Program-made: the position numbers and the translations under genes | Part shown: piece after piece, positions 1-10,992 of the stretch | Layout: the number at the start of each line of letters is the position of its first letter | Numbering within the stretch: position 1 is the first letter of the stretch | Notes under the pieces: model-generated | The model's input: the letters and a program-made list of their open reading frames with translations, nothing else | Databases searched by the model: none | What the model was told of the DNA's origin: nothing | NCBI GenBank assembly: GCA_030770535.1 | Contig: JASVEC010000018.1 | Location: 930,001 to 994,000, forward strand | Source: Batkoa obscura | Taxonomy: Eukaryota; Entomophthoromycota; Entomophthoromycetes; Entomophthorales; Batkoaceae | Direction of reading: 5' to 3' | Length of the DNA: 64,000 nucleotides

Positions 1-130
1 CACTCAAAATAAGTAGTGGTTTATTTTATCTATAAAGAGTATAAATTAAAAGATCGATAATACTGAACATCAAATATAGTAAGGAAAATATATGGAAGGT
101 GATGAATCAAATTAAAAGATAACCAAACAA

Positions 131-231
131 AGAGATGGGGGTGTTTTTTTTCGGTTTTGTTACTTTTTCCATTTTTTAAACGCTATTTGAGTAGAAAGAT
201 TATTAATAAAATTTTTAAAAAAACATCTCTG
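131..231 (+). mobile_element. MITE copy 1 (ATGGGGATGT family)
   Basis: Non-coding ~100 bp element. Its ends are GAGATGGGGGTGTTT and AAACATCTCT, an imperfect terminal inverted repeat. The asymmetric core contains TTTTTTAAACGCTATTTGAG and a poly-T run near the left end. Orientation '+' is assigned to copies that read poly-T, then 'TTCATTACTTTTTCC', then 'GCTATTTGAG'. Confidence 0.75.
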
Positions 232-294
232 GATGTTATCCTAATGTTCTAAAACTTTGCACTTATTTTTTAGCATAAGATTTAAAAGTAAATG

Positions 295-400
295 ATATGT
301 GGATGTATTTTTGTGTTTAAGAATTTTACTACAAATTTTCCACTCAAATAGCACTTAAAAATGGAAAAAATAATGAAGTCAAAAAAAACACTCTCATATA
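295..400 (-). mobile_element. MITE copy 2
   Basis: Same family in the opposite orientation. The left end is ATATGTGGATGTATTTTTG, the right end is ACACTCTCATATA, and the core contains CACTCAAATAGCACTTAAAA. Confidence 0.85.
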
Positions 401-542
401 ACATACCTTTATTTTATTAAATATATTTTCTGTTTTAATCCGCTAATTTAATAAAATTATACTAAATATTTTTACACGTTTGTTTAAAATTATCAGCTCT
501 TGATTAAATATGTTAATAAAACGATAACTTATATTTTATTAT

Positions 543-649
543 TATATGAGGATTTTTTTTTGGCTTCATTACTTTTTTCATTTTTAAGCGCTATTTGAAC
601 AGGAAAGTTGCTAGTAAAATCCCTAAATACAGAAATACATTCCCATATA
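543..649 (+). mobile_element. MITE copy 3
   Basis: The ends TATATGAGG and TCCCATATA are inverted. The core contains TTTTTAAGCGCTATTTGAAC. It is 140 bp from copy 2 in the opposite orientation. Confidence 0.85.
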
Positions 650-903
650 CTTGTATACTCAAAATTTTTATAGCTTATAGTATGAAATTCACTATTTCCT
701 TGTAATCTATGATATAATCCTAACGTTTATTTTAAAAAATAATATCATACTATCATTTTTAAAAATAAAGTCCTTAAAGTCAATAAAAAAAGCATAAACT
801 AGTTAAAGTGTTAACTTTATTTAATAACTTGTAAATAAAAGTCATAATATTACTATTAGCTGAGATATGATATTTACACCGCATTTTAACTTCAACCATA
901 TAA

Positions 904-1308
904 TCACTTGGCAGTAGCAACAATTCGATCACAAGAAGGGCAGCGATGAATTTGGAGGTAAAGAAAATCTTTATTGAAGATATAAAATCCTAAAAGATAC
1001 CAAAAGATGGTATAATAGAATATAAAAGCACCTGACACTAAAGACAGCAAGGGCAAAAGAGTTAAAAGGAAAACAAGGAAAAAAACAATTGCGCTAGAAA
1101 ACACCCTAAACCCGGACTCATAGCTAATCTCAGTAGTTACTTCCTTATTTTCGAATGGACAAACTAAAATGGCTACTCCCCTTCTACTTAGTTCTAAGAT
1201 TTCAGGTTGTCTTATAAGTATAGTTTGATTTGAATGAGATGAACCAATTGCCATATATGATGGTGGAGATTGATTCAATTTGCCACTTTCAACATCTATG
1301 TTATCCAT
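904..1308 (-). CDS. LITAF-domain membrane protein, copy 1
   Basis: A 134-residue intronless ORF. A PPSY motif (PPxY type, a known WW/NEDD4-binding motif) lies at residues 15-18. A CPF motif near residue 51 is followed by a strongly hydrophobic stretch (about residues 70-110) and then HRCPSCDR close to the C-terminus. This order (PPxY, Cys knuckle, hydrophobic insert, HxCPxC) is that of LITAF/SIMPLE-like monotopic membrane proteins of endosomes. The first knuckle has only one Cys (CPFE instead of CPxC), so zinc binding may be altered. The first ~59 residues match the second copy at 6369-6785 almost exactly, while the membrane part and tail differ. It is divergently transcribed from a JmjC relic that starts at 2049. 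Family assignment is by motif only. Confidence 0.7.
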   Translation of the reverse strand: MDNIDVESGKLNQSPPSYMAIGSSHSNQTILIRQPEILELSRRGVAILVCPFENKEVTTEISYESGFRVFSSAIVFFLVFLLTLLPLLSLVSGAFIFYYTIFWYLLGFYIFNKDFLYLQIHRCPSCDRIVATAK

Positions 1309-1838
1309 AAGTTTTTGACTTTAAAAATTACTTTAGAATTAAACTGTTATTTTTTTTTCTTTCTTTCTTTCTTTATATATTGTTACAATACGGTTTTTTA
1401 TTTTAAATATTTAACTTTACAGGTTTAAGATCACATGACAAAAGATGTCTTAAAGTAAATGAAAAAGCTCTAATATTTTCATCAGTTTTAAGGGAACTGC
1501 CAATGTAGGTTTGAAGATATAAGTTGATGTAAAGATGCAAAATGTATGTCTAATCATTAACAATTATAAGGAAATGCCAATAACTGAGCAAATGTCTCGA
1601 GTTCTTAAGCTAGTTTACATCTTTAAATTACATTAATATATGGGAGTGTTTTTTTTGACTTCATTATTTTTTCCACTTTTTAAGCGCTATTTGAGTGGAG
1701 AATTTGTTGATAAAATTCTTAAACACAAAAATATATCCCCATATATTTTTAAAAGATACTAAGTTACTGGAGAAAGTATCATCTTATTTTCTATTTAAAA
1801 GTTAGTCAATATTTTTTAAGATTGTAAGCTTGATAGCT
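1134..1838. repeat. 705 bp near-identical block, copy A (pairs with 6611-7315)
   Basis: It covers the 5' part of the LITAF gene, the intergenic region towards the JmjC relic and one MITE. By eye it differs from 6611-7315 at about six positions and has no length difference. Similarity drops abruptly at both edges. Confidence 0.9.
1637..1745 (+). mobile_element. MITE copy 4
   Basis: The ends are TATATGGGAGTG and TATATCCCCATATA. It lies inside the 705 bp duplicated block, so it was present before the two blocks were last homogenised. Confidence 0.9.
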
Positions 1839-1963
1839 TTAATGAAAAGCAGTAAAATTTCCTTACTCCTAAAAATTAAGTATGGTCAATATGTGTGTTA
1901 TGTATGGGGTCAATACCATCTTATTCAAACAACCAACTGAATGTAAAGTTGTTACAAATTTAA

Positions 1964-1968
1964 CCAAT
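1964..1968 (+). promoter_or_regulatory. CCAAT box upstream of JmjC relic 1
   Basis: TTTAACCAATAGAAATCA lies about 85 bp upstream of the relic's ATG. The same GTAACAAATTTAACCAATA-type context occurs upstream of the intact JmjC gene (29054-29058, minus strand). A CCAAT-binding HAP/NF-Y role is inferred. Confidence 0.45.
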
Positions 1969-2024
1969 AGAAATCAATAAAACGTCATAAAAAATTTAAG
2001 TGTATAAAAATAACCAAATATTTT

Positions 2025-2047
2025 AATTACACTTGTAATTAGCTGTA
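2025..2047 (+). promoter_or_regulatory. Palindromic leader motif of JmjC family, copy 1
   Basis: ATTACACTTGTAATTAGCTGTAA sits directly before the ATG at 2049. Related inverted motifs precede the other two JmjC copies (7491-7508 and 28981-29000). It could be an operator or a 5'UTR hairpin; the function is unknown. Confidence 0.45.
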
Positions 2048-2048
2048 A

Positions 2049-4830
2049 ATGAATAAGGAGGCTATTAGCAAAATCGAGGGTATAGTGAATATCTCCAAAT
2101 TTGAAGTAGATAAGCTTCCTTTTACTTTTGAGAAGGTTGACTTCAACACATTAATTGATGCGGATGTCCTTAAGATTAAAGACAAATTAAAAGCAACCTA
2201 TGGAATATTCAAAAAAAATGAATCAGGCTAAAAAGACAATTCAAGGTTCAACAGCAATAAAAGATAGGTCAAAAAAAGATATCGTTACTCAATAGTTATA
2301 CAAGATAAAAGAGTTCAATACGATATTTAACAGAGACGAAGCACCTTTGTTGATACTTTTGATCTCAAATATACTTGTTAAGAGACTAGATACAAATGAC
2401 AAACAAATTATCGTAGATTTAACTCTAATCTAATGTTGTTGATAGAAGGAGAACGGATTATTTGCGACTTATAATCTATCTATGAAGAATTCAAAATTAA
2501 ATCCCAGAAATCATCCCATCTTGGCTTTTAAATTAAACTACGATTATCCCTTTTCTGGGGCATTATTATTAAGCTGATTGAAGTTTATGAGGGATCTTAG
2601 TGAATGATAAAAAATAAATGGATTTAAATTCAACCCAGATCCCCTTTCGCTATTTTTGCAATTCAATGCTTTGATAAGTATATAAAGCCACCAACTTTAA
2701 CTATCTCTTTGGATTCGACTCAAGGTAATAATTTCGATTTTAATTCTATTTATCAAATTAATGAACCTATTGCAAAGAAAAGCATGGAGGTAAACTTAAG
2801 AAATTTAGATAAAGGATAGCAGGTTATAGTGCTAATAACGGTGAATTTGAAAAGACTCATAATGCGGATGGAATTGATACCCTAATTTAAACCTATTATT
2901 AAAGAAAGAGTTAAGGCGATTTTTAAAGTCAATGTTAGGCTATTTAAGCGATATAGAAGAATTAGAAATCCATGTTGATGAATCGTTGAAAGCTTGCAAG
3001 GATTCAGAGCTTGATCTCAATATTGTTCAAAACCAACCATGTAATTCCAAAAGTATTAATAAATTTAGTCGTTGGAAAATATGTGTTGAGAAGCAAAGAG
3101 GTAAATCTAGATCTGGAGTTACACAATTATTTACCAAGAATGAGAATAATGAATTGGCTGAAAGTTATGCTTCTACTAAAGTAAATGAATATGAAAAATT
3201 TAAACAAAAAATCCACAATCATAAAAGATATACAATAATCAAACGGCAATTTAATGATGTATTTACGCCTCCAAACTTACCGATATCATTATTAACTATC
3301 TATAATAATGAAGCTATAGAGTAGGATTATGGATATATTAAAAAGTAATTAACCCTGGATTAAAAAAAGCATTAAAAATGAGATTAAAATTCACAAAACA
3401 TTTGGAAATAACATGCATTATCGCCCAATAGTTCAGCCTATGGTACAGATTTGTGATAAATGCATAACTTCTATTTTCTGCTTTTCCTATATGTGCTGTA
3501 AATGCGGTGTTGAGTTATGTGCTTTATACTATAAAAGTTTTTAGAATAAATTTAATATTAGATTAAATCCTTTTAGCTGTTTTAGAGAACCTAAGTCAGA
3601 AGACAATTCTTATACATGTAGAATGTTTTTACCATTTTTTTTATAGACTAAGTGTATTCAAGAAGTTTTGTAATTATGTGTTTAGATATAAATTATCTGA
3701 ATTCAAATTCAAATTCAAATAAAAACGAAAATGTTATAAATAAACTATTTCGTAAAATTAATTATACTTCTTATCCTTATCCATTCCGAGGAAAAAAGAT
3801 ATCAAACTACCTAATTTCCAAGTAACATGGAGAAAGGGTACGCCAATGGTAATTGAGCTTGATATGAGCTCATCAAAGTATATGATTGATTCTTTGTTCT
3901 TTATCAATTATTATGGAAAATTTATAATTAAAGTTATACATTTGAATGGGAAAAAATTAACGGATTAAAAGTTGTGAAGTTTTTTGGTAATTTTAACAGT
4001 AAAAAAAGGAGTCCAGTATAAAAAATGACAAATACCAGTTATGATTAAGAACTGGGAGCCAGACATCACTTCTAAGTAGCACTTTGAATGCCTTTATAAT
4101 AATTTTATAAATCTTGGACTATTCTCGGAGTATATGAAATATGAAGGTGAATTCAATTTACTTCTATATTTACCAGACATCCATATTGTTTCAGATCTTA
4201 AATCAAAGATACAGAGATAGCTCTTATTACTATGAGGCTAGTAAAGGATTTGACATCATTTCCTTGAATTTAGATATGGTAGATATCATTAACATAATGA
4301 GCTACTCCTCAAGTGATTTAAATGAATTAAGTGCATTGTGACACATCCAAAAGGGAAGATATAAATGATGTTAAGAAGCCTATATTAAAAAAACAAAGAT
4401 AAAAACATTGATGATCCAATACATGACCAAACTTTACATTTTGATGAGGAGAGCTTAGAAGACCTTGCTAATTATCAGGTTTACCAAAGACCTGATGATG
4501 TGGTACCTATACCAGCTGGTTGCGCGCATCAAACTTAAAACTTTCATCATTGTATAAATATTTCAATGGATTTCGTAACCCCAGAAAGTGCATCCGTTTA
4601 TGTATGACTTACCAATGACTCATAATCTCTTGCATATAATCGTTCCAAGTGTGTAGATGTTTCAAATACATCCAGTTTATTAGCTAATGTTTGGGACACT
4701 ATGGAAGAAAAAGCTATTGGTAACTCAGTTTTACAAAGTGAAATTCTCAATTATAGCCTGCCTACAAATTTCCAACCTAGTGATATAAGTAAAAGAGATA
4801 CTTCTAGCAGCGACTTGAAAATACAGAGCT
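2049..4830 (+). pseudogene. Decayed KDM3-like JmjC gene, relic 1
   Basis: Colinear with the intact JmjC protein encoded at 25755-28973. The N-terminal part (MNKEAISKIEGIVNIS) is open for 60 codons. The middle Cys region is open at 2932-3324 (HVDESLKACKDSELDL). The Zn-cluster segment around 3440-3530 (QICDKCITSIFCF) and the JmjC core around 4140-4560 (YLPDIHIVSDL, later PAGCAHQ) are recognisable but broken by many stops and frame changes. The first metal-ligand region is changed (FDIISLNLDMVD where the intact copy has HLDAADA), so it would be inactive as a demethylase. It is head-to-head with LITAF copy 1. This is a decayed host gene copy. Confidence 0.8.
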
Positions 4831-4959
4831 AAGAAAAGTAAAAAGGAATAGATAATGAGATTTGATATCATAAATCAATAATAAAAAGAAATAGGTGTTA
4901 ATATAGACCATGACCTGATTATATAGTTACCATTACAACCAAGTTGAAAAGTTATAAAA

Positions 4960-5031
4960 GTTTAATAAAATAGATGATTTGCTAACTTACTAATTTATTA
5001 ACTAATAATATACCCAAGTGTGAAAATGAAT
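4960..5031. other. Short spacer after JmjC relic 1
   Basis: AT-rich and non-coding. No feature is recognised between the end of detectable JmjC homology (~4830-4960) and the next MITE. Confidence 0.4.
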
Positions 5032-5138
5032 TATATGGGGATGTTTTTTTTGGTTTCATTATTTTTTTCATTTTTTAGGCATTACTTCAGTGGAAAGATT
5101 GTTAGTAAAGTTTTTAAACAAAAAATACATCCCCCTAT
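5032..5138 (+). mobile_element. MITE copy 5
   Basis: The ends are TATATGGGGATG and TACATCCCCCTAT. The core carries GCATTACTTCAGTGGAAAG, a diverged form of the usual GCTATTTGAGTGGAAAG. Confidence 0.9.
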
Positions 5139-6170
5139 CTTTTTGATTATCTAAAATCTTATCCAACTTTAAATATTTCAAACATATACGCTTTTATCAA
5201 GCACTGTAGTTAAATAGTTACTTCGACCTTATAAATGAATTTGGTCACTATATTGATATTATTAAGGACAAAATGCTGTCTTTATTCTGACTAATAATAT
5301 ACATACAAAGAAACTCTAAATGATCTTAGTTTTACTTATAAATACCAATAACCCAACTACAAGATAATTGTGAGTTTTACTATAGAAAGGACCATTTTCA
5401 GTGATTGAAATCTAAAGGGATAGAAAGTACAATACGAAGCATGGATTGAAATAGACCTTAAATATTTCCAAAGAAAAAGAACTGTGAATTAAGTAAAAAT
5501 TAAGACAAGTACGATACAATTTGCCTTAGACCCAACTTCATACTTGAGCTCAGTGCCTATTGTCTTATTCAAATCGATAAATTAAGGTTATCGTTCCTTT
5601 TTTAGCAATTGGGAGGTTTTGAGCTGATTTATAAATATAGCTTTGCTCATATGAGAGAAATCTTTTAACCCTTGATATCGATGACCTAATAAGTGAACAG
5701 CTGCTTTCGATGTCCCCATAATCCATAAAGTTTAAATTCATATCTTTTTATTTTAATCTACTTAACTATTTATACTTGTGGTTGTTCTTATGTTCTTTAA
5801 TTTATACTTGCTTTATCGCTTTATCAATATGACTTTTAGTCAAATATATCCTATAACATTTTCAATTAGATATTAAATTTATTTTATAATGTACTTTTTA
5901 TGCAAAATTCTATGATAGATCAATGTCTTTAAAAGTTAAATATATTTAAAAAACTCATTGATTCTTTAATAGCTTTGAGATTTGTATAATTGAAAAAGCT
6001 CAATAGAAAATCCCTGATATTCATAAATCATACTAATTAGTTATTTCACTTATAAGTTATAATTTTCAAAACAAAGTTTATACTTAAAGAAATATTATAT
6101 TTAATGAGGTCTATTTTAAACCAAATCATCAATACTAATGATTAAAAGCGTTATGAACAAATTTAAATAC
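5139..6170. other. Intergenic stretch, no gene recognised
   Basis: About 1 kb of AT-rich DNA with stops in all frames. No RNA gene or repeat was recognised. Confidence 0.4.
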
Positions 6171-6275
6171 TTATGGGGATATTTTTTTGATTTCATTATT
6201 TTTCCGATTTTTAAGCGCTATTTGAGTGGAAAGATTGTTGGTAAAATTCTTAAATAAAAAAGTACATCCCCTTAT
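6171..6275 (+). mobile_element. MITE copy 6
   Basis: The ends are TTATGGGGATAT and GTACATCCCCTTAT. It sits about 95 bp beyond the 3' end of LITAF copy 2. Confidence 0.9.
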
Positions 6276-6368
6276 TTTTATTTTCAAAAAATTATAGTGA
6301 TATCATCCAGTAGTTCATAACTAAGAGCTATAGTATAGTTAATAGTAAATCAGGAAACGATCCACATT

Positions 6369-6785
6369 TTACTCATCTACATTACTATCCTCTTTAGCAA
6401 TAGCAACAACTCTATCGCAAGAAGAACAGAGATGGATCTCATCATAACAATTACTATCTAGAATACTTATAAGAAAAATAAAACTATTGATTAGAAAATA
6501 AGGAAGCACAGCGGTATAGGAATCAGACCCCGATAGGATCATAAGATTTAGAAAGGAACTATAAAATAAACAGATCCATCTATTTTTATTAAGTTTATAT
6601 TTAAGTTTAGTAGTTACTTCCTTATTTTCGAATGGACAAACTAAAATGGCTACTCCCCTTCTACTTAGTTCTAAGATTTCAGGTTGTCTTATAAGTATAG
6701 CTTGATTTGAATGGGATGAACCAATTGCCATATATGATGGTGGAGATTGATTCAATTTGCCACTTTCAACATCTATGTTATCCAT
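6369..6785 (-). CDS. LITAF-domain membrane protein, copy 2
   Basis: A 138-residue intronless ORF. Residues 1-59 equal copy 1 except Thr to Ala at position 29, including PPSY and the single-Cys CPF knuckle. From residue 60 the sequence is unrelated at the nucleotide level: a basic stretch (LKYKLNKNRW), a new hydrophobic segment, then HLCSSCDRVVAIAKEDSNVDE. HLCSSC keeps the HxCxxC pattern of the second knuckle. The abrupt change from ~99% identity to strong divergence inside one coding sequence suggests recombination or conversion of the 5' half. It is head-to-head with JmjC relic 2. LITAF membership is inferred from motif order. Confidence 0.7.
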   Translation of the reverse strand: MDNIDVESGKLNQSPPSYMAIGSSHSNQAILIRQPEILELSRRGVAILVCPFENKEVTTKLKYKLNKNRWICLFYSSFLNLMILSGSDSYTAVLPYFLINSFIFLISILDSNCYDEIHLCSSCDRVVAIAKEDSNVDE

Positions 6786-7315
6786 AAGTTTTTGACTTTA
6801 AAAATTACTTTAGAATTAAACTGTTATTTTTCTTTCTTTCTTTCTTTCTTTATATATTGTTACAATACGGTTTTTTATTTTAAATATTTAACTTTACAGG
6901 TTTAAGATCACATGACAAAAGATGTTTTAAAGTAAATGAAAAAGCTCTAATATTTTCATCAGTTTTAAGGGAACTGCCAATGTAGGTTTGAAGATATGAG
7001 TTGATGTAAAGATGCAAAATGTATGTCTAATCATTAACAATTATAAGGAAATGCCAATAACTGAGCAAATGTCTCGAGTTCTTAAGCTAGTTTACATCTT
7101 TAAATTACATTAATATATGGGAGTGTTTTTTTTGACTTCATTATTTTTTCCACTTTTTAAGCGCTATTTGAGTGGAGAATTTGTTGATAAAATTCTTAAA
7201 CACAAAAATACATCCCCATATATTTTTAAAAGATACTAAGTTACTGGAGAAAGTATCATCTTATTTTCTATTTAAAAGTTAGTCAATATTTTTTAAGATT
7301 GTAAGCTTGATAGCT
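6611..7315. repeat. 705 bp near-identical block, copy B (pairs with 1134-1838)
   Basis: Same length and order as copy A: LITAF 5' half, a (CTTT)n tract, intergenic DNA and a MITE. About six substitutions separate the two copies by eye. Confidence 0.9.
7114..7222 (+). mobile_element. MITE copy 7
   Basis: Allele of copy 4 within the duplicated block. It differs at one visible position near the right end (ATACATCC against ATATATCC). Confidence 0.9.
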
Positions 7316-7490
7316 CTAAAAAAAGGCAGTAAAGCTTTTTTATCACCTCAAAGGTCAAGTAAAATCAATATAAGTATTATATGAATTTGATATGATCTTG
7401 ATCTGAGTTTTTTTTCAAATCTAAATTTCAAGTTTAGCTAATAGAACAATTGGGAATGTCATAAAAAAGTAAAAATAAAGACTTTTAATC

Positions 7491-7508
7491 AATTACAAGC
7501 TGTAATTA
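7491..7508 (+). promoter_or_regulatory. Palindromic leader motif of JmjC family, copy 2
   Basis: AATTACAAGCTGTAATTA is a near-perfect inverted repeat that ends 6 bases before the relic's ATG at 7515. It is kept although the downstream reading frame has decayed. Confidence 0.45.
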
Positions 7509-7514
7509 AAATAA

Positions 7515-9734
7515 ATGTATAAGAAACTGTTGATAAAGCCAAAGAGGTAATCAGAAGCATTAAAGTTGAAGTATATATCTCCTTTTGCTTTTGAAAAGTT
7601 TGATGTCAACATTTTATTTAATGAGCATGTTAACAAGATTAAAGAAGTGTGAGCCATCTATAAGGTATTCAAAAAGGATGAGGACCAATTGAAAATGCAA
7701 TGCAAGGTTTAAAAGCAACAAAAAAATAAGCGGAAAAGAGGAATCTTATTGAGATAGCTACAAAAAAATAAAAGAATCCAATACATTATTTGACAAAGAT
7801 GAAGTACCTTTATTGATGCTTTTGATTTCAAACATCCTTATTAAAAGATTAGATGGAAAAGACAAGAAAATTATTTGTGAATTTAATTTTAATCCAATAT
7901 CATCGCCAAAAGGAGGACAACTTATTTTTACCTTACGCTCCACCTATGAAGAATTCAAGCTTCAATTTCAAAACTCAATATATTTAAATTTTAAATTGTA
8001 TCGTTAATAGTCATTTTTTAAAACTTGATTATTGAACTGGTTCGAGTTTGTAAAGAATCCTAGTGAATGTTCAGAAAAAATGAGTTTGAATACAATCCAG
8101 ATTCCCTTTTAACGTTTTTTGAAATTCAATACTTTGATAAAGGCATTATATCCTCAATTTTACTGTTTTCCTCTCAATTAAAGATAATGATAATAATCCT
8201 GATTCAATCCTTAAAAGCAACAAAGTAGCTACAAAAGAAATGACCCAAAAAAACTTACCCAGATTAAGTAAATCCCAGGAGAATATAGTGCCGGATAGCG
8301 CTAAACTCGAAGATTCTCCTAATACGGGTGGAACTGAATGATATAACCTGACCCAAGTAGCAATAGAATGAGTAACTATACTTGAAAACGAAGATGAAAG
8401 CAAAGAAATGATTCAGGAAAATAAGCAAGGAATGTAAATCCATTCAGGCCTCCCAAGTTACTAACAGCGTCACTAATTATATATAATAATGAAGCTAGAA
8501 ATGAAAGATACAAATACGTAGAAAAATATAGCAATTTAGCATTAAAAGAAGTATCAAAAATAAAATTGAAGTTTATAAGGAATCTGGAAATGACATGTAT
8601 TATCATAAAATGACTCAGTCTATAGCACAGCTTTGTAATAAATGTAGAGCTTCAATATTCTGCTTTTTATATATGTGTCATAGATATGGTGTTGAGCTAT
8701 GCGCTTTATGTTATAAAGAGTTTTATGATGAATTTGGTGTCAAAAAAACCTTTTTAATTGTACTATCTCTTGTAGATCAAAAAGTAGCTTCTACACACGT
8801 AGAGTGCTTTTACCGTTCTCTGATTACACATCAAAACAATTTGAAGACTTTTATGATCCTGTCCTTGTATACAACCCAGCTGGTATTTCAAATAGTCAGG
8901 AAAGCATAAGAAGTGAGTTGTTACCTAACCTTGATTATCCCACCCATCCCTACTGATTTGCAAAAAGAGAATTTATTGAGTCAGCCTATTTTCAAGTAAA
9001 ATGAAGAAAAGGTACTTCGATAGTAAGCCTGCTAGATATGAGCTCATTAAGGTATGCAGCGGATCCTTCATTCTTTATCAAGTATTATGTAAAAGTTAAA
9101 AAATTGTTTATTTAAATAATAAAAAGATGGTAGCTTAAATTTAAAAGGTCTTTTTATCAACTTTAATAATTAGGACAGAGGAGTCTAAATGAACAGAAAA
9201 CATATACCAACCAAGAATAAGAGTTAACAATCTTCCACAAGCTTCAAAGTATCCTTTGAATGGCTTTATAACGATTTTGTGAACCTTATGGCATTTTCAG
9301 AGTATATGAGATATGATAATAAGTTTAAACTAGTTTCATATCTGCCAGATATTCACGTTGTCCCAGATCTGGGACCAAAAATGTACAATTCCTATTATTA
9401 CAAAAATAGTAAGAAATTTAGCACCACACCACTTCATTTGGATGCCGCAGATGCCGTTAATATAATGAACTACCCCTTAGGCATTTCGAATGAACCAGAT
9501 GCTTTGTGACACATTTTTGAAAGAGAATACAGGGATGCTTAAAAAATTCATATTAAAATATAAGAGAGATTATGTGGATTTTCATCTAATTTATGACCAA
9601 GCTGTTTATTTGACTGAAAAAGACCCAGAAGACCTTGTAAATGACTATAATGTAATAGGTCGCCAAATTTATCAAAAATCTGGTGATGCAGTACCTATAC
9701 CAGCTGATTGTGCTCACCAAGTCCAAAATCTTCA
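7515..9734 (+). pseudogene. Decayed KDM3-like JmjC gene, relic 2, cut off by a transposon
   Basis: The copy aligns with the intact gene from its ATG, with local gaps, to the HQVQNLH motif. Open segments include 7813-8007 (FEFNF-like N-terminal domain), 8595-8909 (QLCNKCRASIFCFLYMC, Zn cluster) and 9279-9509 (SYLPDIHVVPDLGPK, then TTPLHLDAADAVNIMNY). The HxD pair of the Fe(II) site is therefore still readable. The distal His region survives as PADCAHQVQNLH. Homology then stops inside the codon series at ~9734, where DNA like the terminus of the transposon at 62751 begins; the remaining C-terminal ~230 codons are absent. There are several stops and frame changes upstream. It is less decayed in its 3' half than relic 1. 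Confidence 0.8.
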
Positions 9735-10480
9735 TTGGGATATCCGAATTAGTTCCATTTTTTCATCCAATTTTTGAGTTCTGAATTATGGATAGAGTAA
9801 TCAATAAAGTAGTGGCATTAAAATAAAATCCAATTTTAAACATTTTGTACCAACTTTGCTTAAAACTTTATAAAAATAAATTACTAAAAAGTGAAGTACT
9901 CTATAATTTTAAATTATTTTATCATGATTTATATTATAAAATTAGCTGAATTTCTACTAAATTTGATAAAAATTCCTGGATTAGCAAGGTTTTTACCAAT
10001 ATAGTCTATATATTGATATTAATAAAAGTTATATTATGTAAATAAATACATTTTTTTATAAAATTTCATTAGCAAATGTTTATTATTATAAAATAAGCTA
10101 GGGTTTATTTTTTTATTTTTTTACTTTTTATAAACTTTGTAACTTCAATTAGAATGATATCAATTTTTTTTAGTTTATTGAATACTAAGTAATAATGTAG
10201 CTTATTATTACATTAACTAAAATACAATACTTCTTAATATGTTATGTTTCTTATACTTTTATACTTTTTAAAAATTACATGTTTTCTTATTATTGATAAT
10301 TAAATTATTAGTTTTATTATGTCCAAAAATAAAAACATCTAATTTTAAAATTAACTAACTAATATGCTTTATTCTATTTAATGCTTTAAAATTATTAATT
10401 TTTTTAAGATGTTTATAAACTATATTTTTTTTGTGATATTTAGCAAGAGAGTTGGAATTAATTTTTTTAGGCTATTGTTT
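9735..10480 (-). mobile_element. Decayed copy of the right-edge transposon
   Basis: It starts GGGATATCCGAATTAGTTCC, comparable with GGGGTTGTCTGAATTAGTTTC at 62755. Further matches follow in the same order: AACTTTGCTTAAAACTTTATA against 62818, GAATTTCTACTAAATTTGAT against 62910, and AATACTTCTTAAT followed by ATACTTTTTAAAAATTA against 63424-63495. Only the 3' non-coding part and the last coding part are recognisable, and no ORF remains. It interrupts JmjC relic 2. The right limit is uncertain. Confidence 0.6.
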
Positions 10481-10833
10481 ACCTTATAAATTTCTTTAAA
10501 TATGTAATACAAAAATCTTTTTTTAGCTTCATTACCTTTTTTTTTAAGTATTATTTAAGCAAGATTATTTACAAGCTTTTTAGATATAAAATATTAAGCT
10601 TTAATACTCATATATCTTGTTTATTGTAGTAGTTTAAAATTATTAAACTTGGATTTATTTTTGTATTTTATTTAGAGTTTAAAAATATTATGACTTTTAT
10701 TATTTAATTTTTTAATAGCTTTATTAAATATATTTTTTAAGTATTATTATAGGATTTATGTAACTTTTTAATTTTATTTTTAATTTTATTTTTATTTTTA
10801 TTTTTAAATAACTTTTCTTAATTATTCAATAAG

Positions 10834-10940
10834 CATATGGGGGTGTTTTTTTGGCTTCATTACTTTTTCCATCTTTTAAGTGCTATTTGAGTGGAAAGAT
10901 TGTAGTAAAATCTTGAACAAAAAACACAGCCCCAGATATA
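10834..10940 (+). mobile_element. MITE copy 8
   Basis: The ends are CATATGGGGGTG and CACAGCCCCAGATATA. Confidence 0.88.
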
Positions 10941-10992
10941 TTATATGAATTTGTTCTTTTTGTTGTATTTTTGAAATTATTTGATATATGGG

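Noticed and set aside
8146-8606. Two minus-strand ORFs of 76-85 codons
   Set aside because: They are antisense to JmjC relic 2, without motifs; chance frames in decayed coding DNA.
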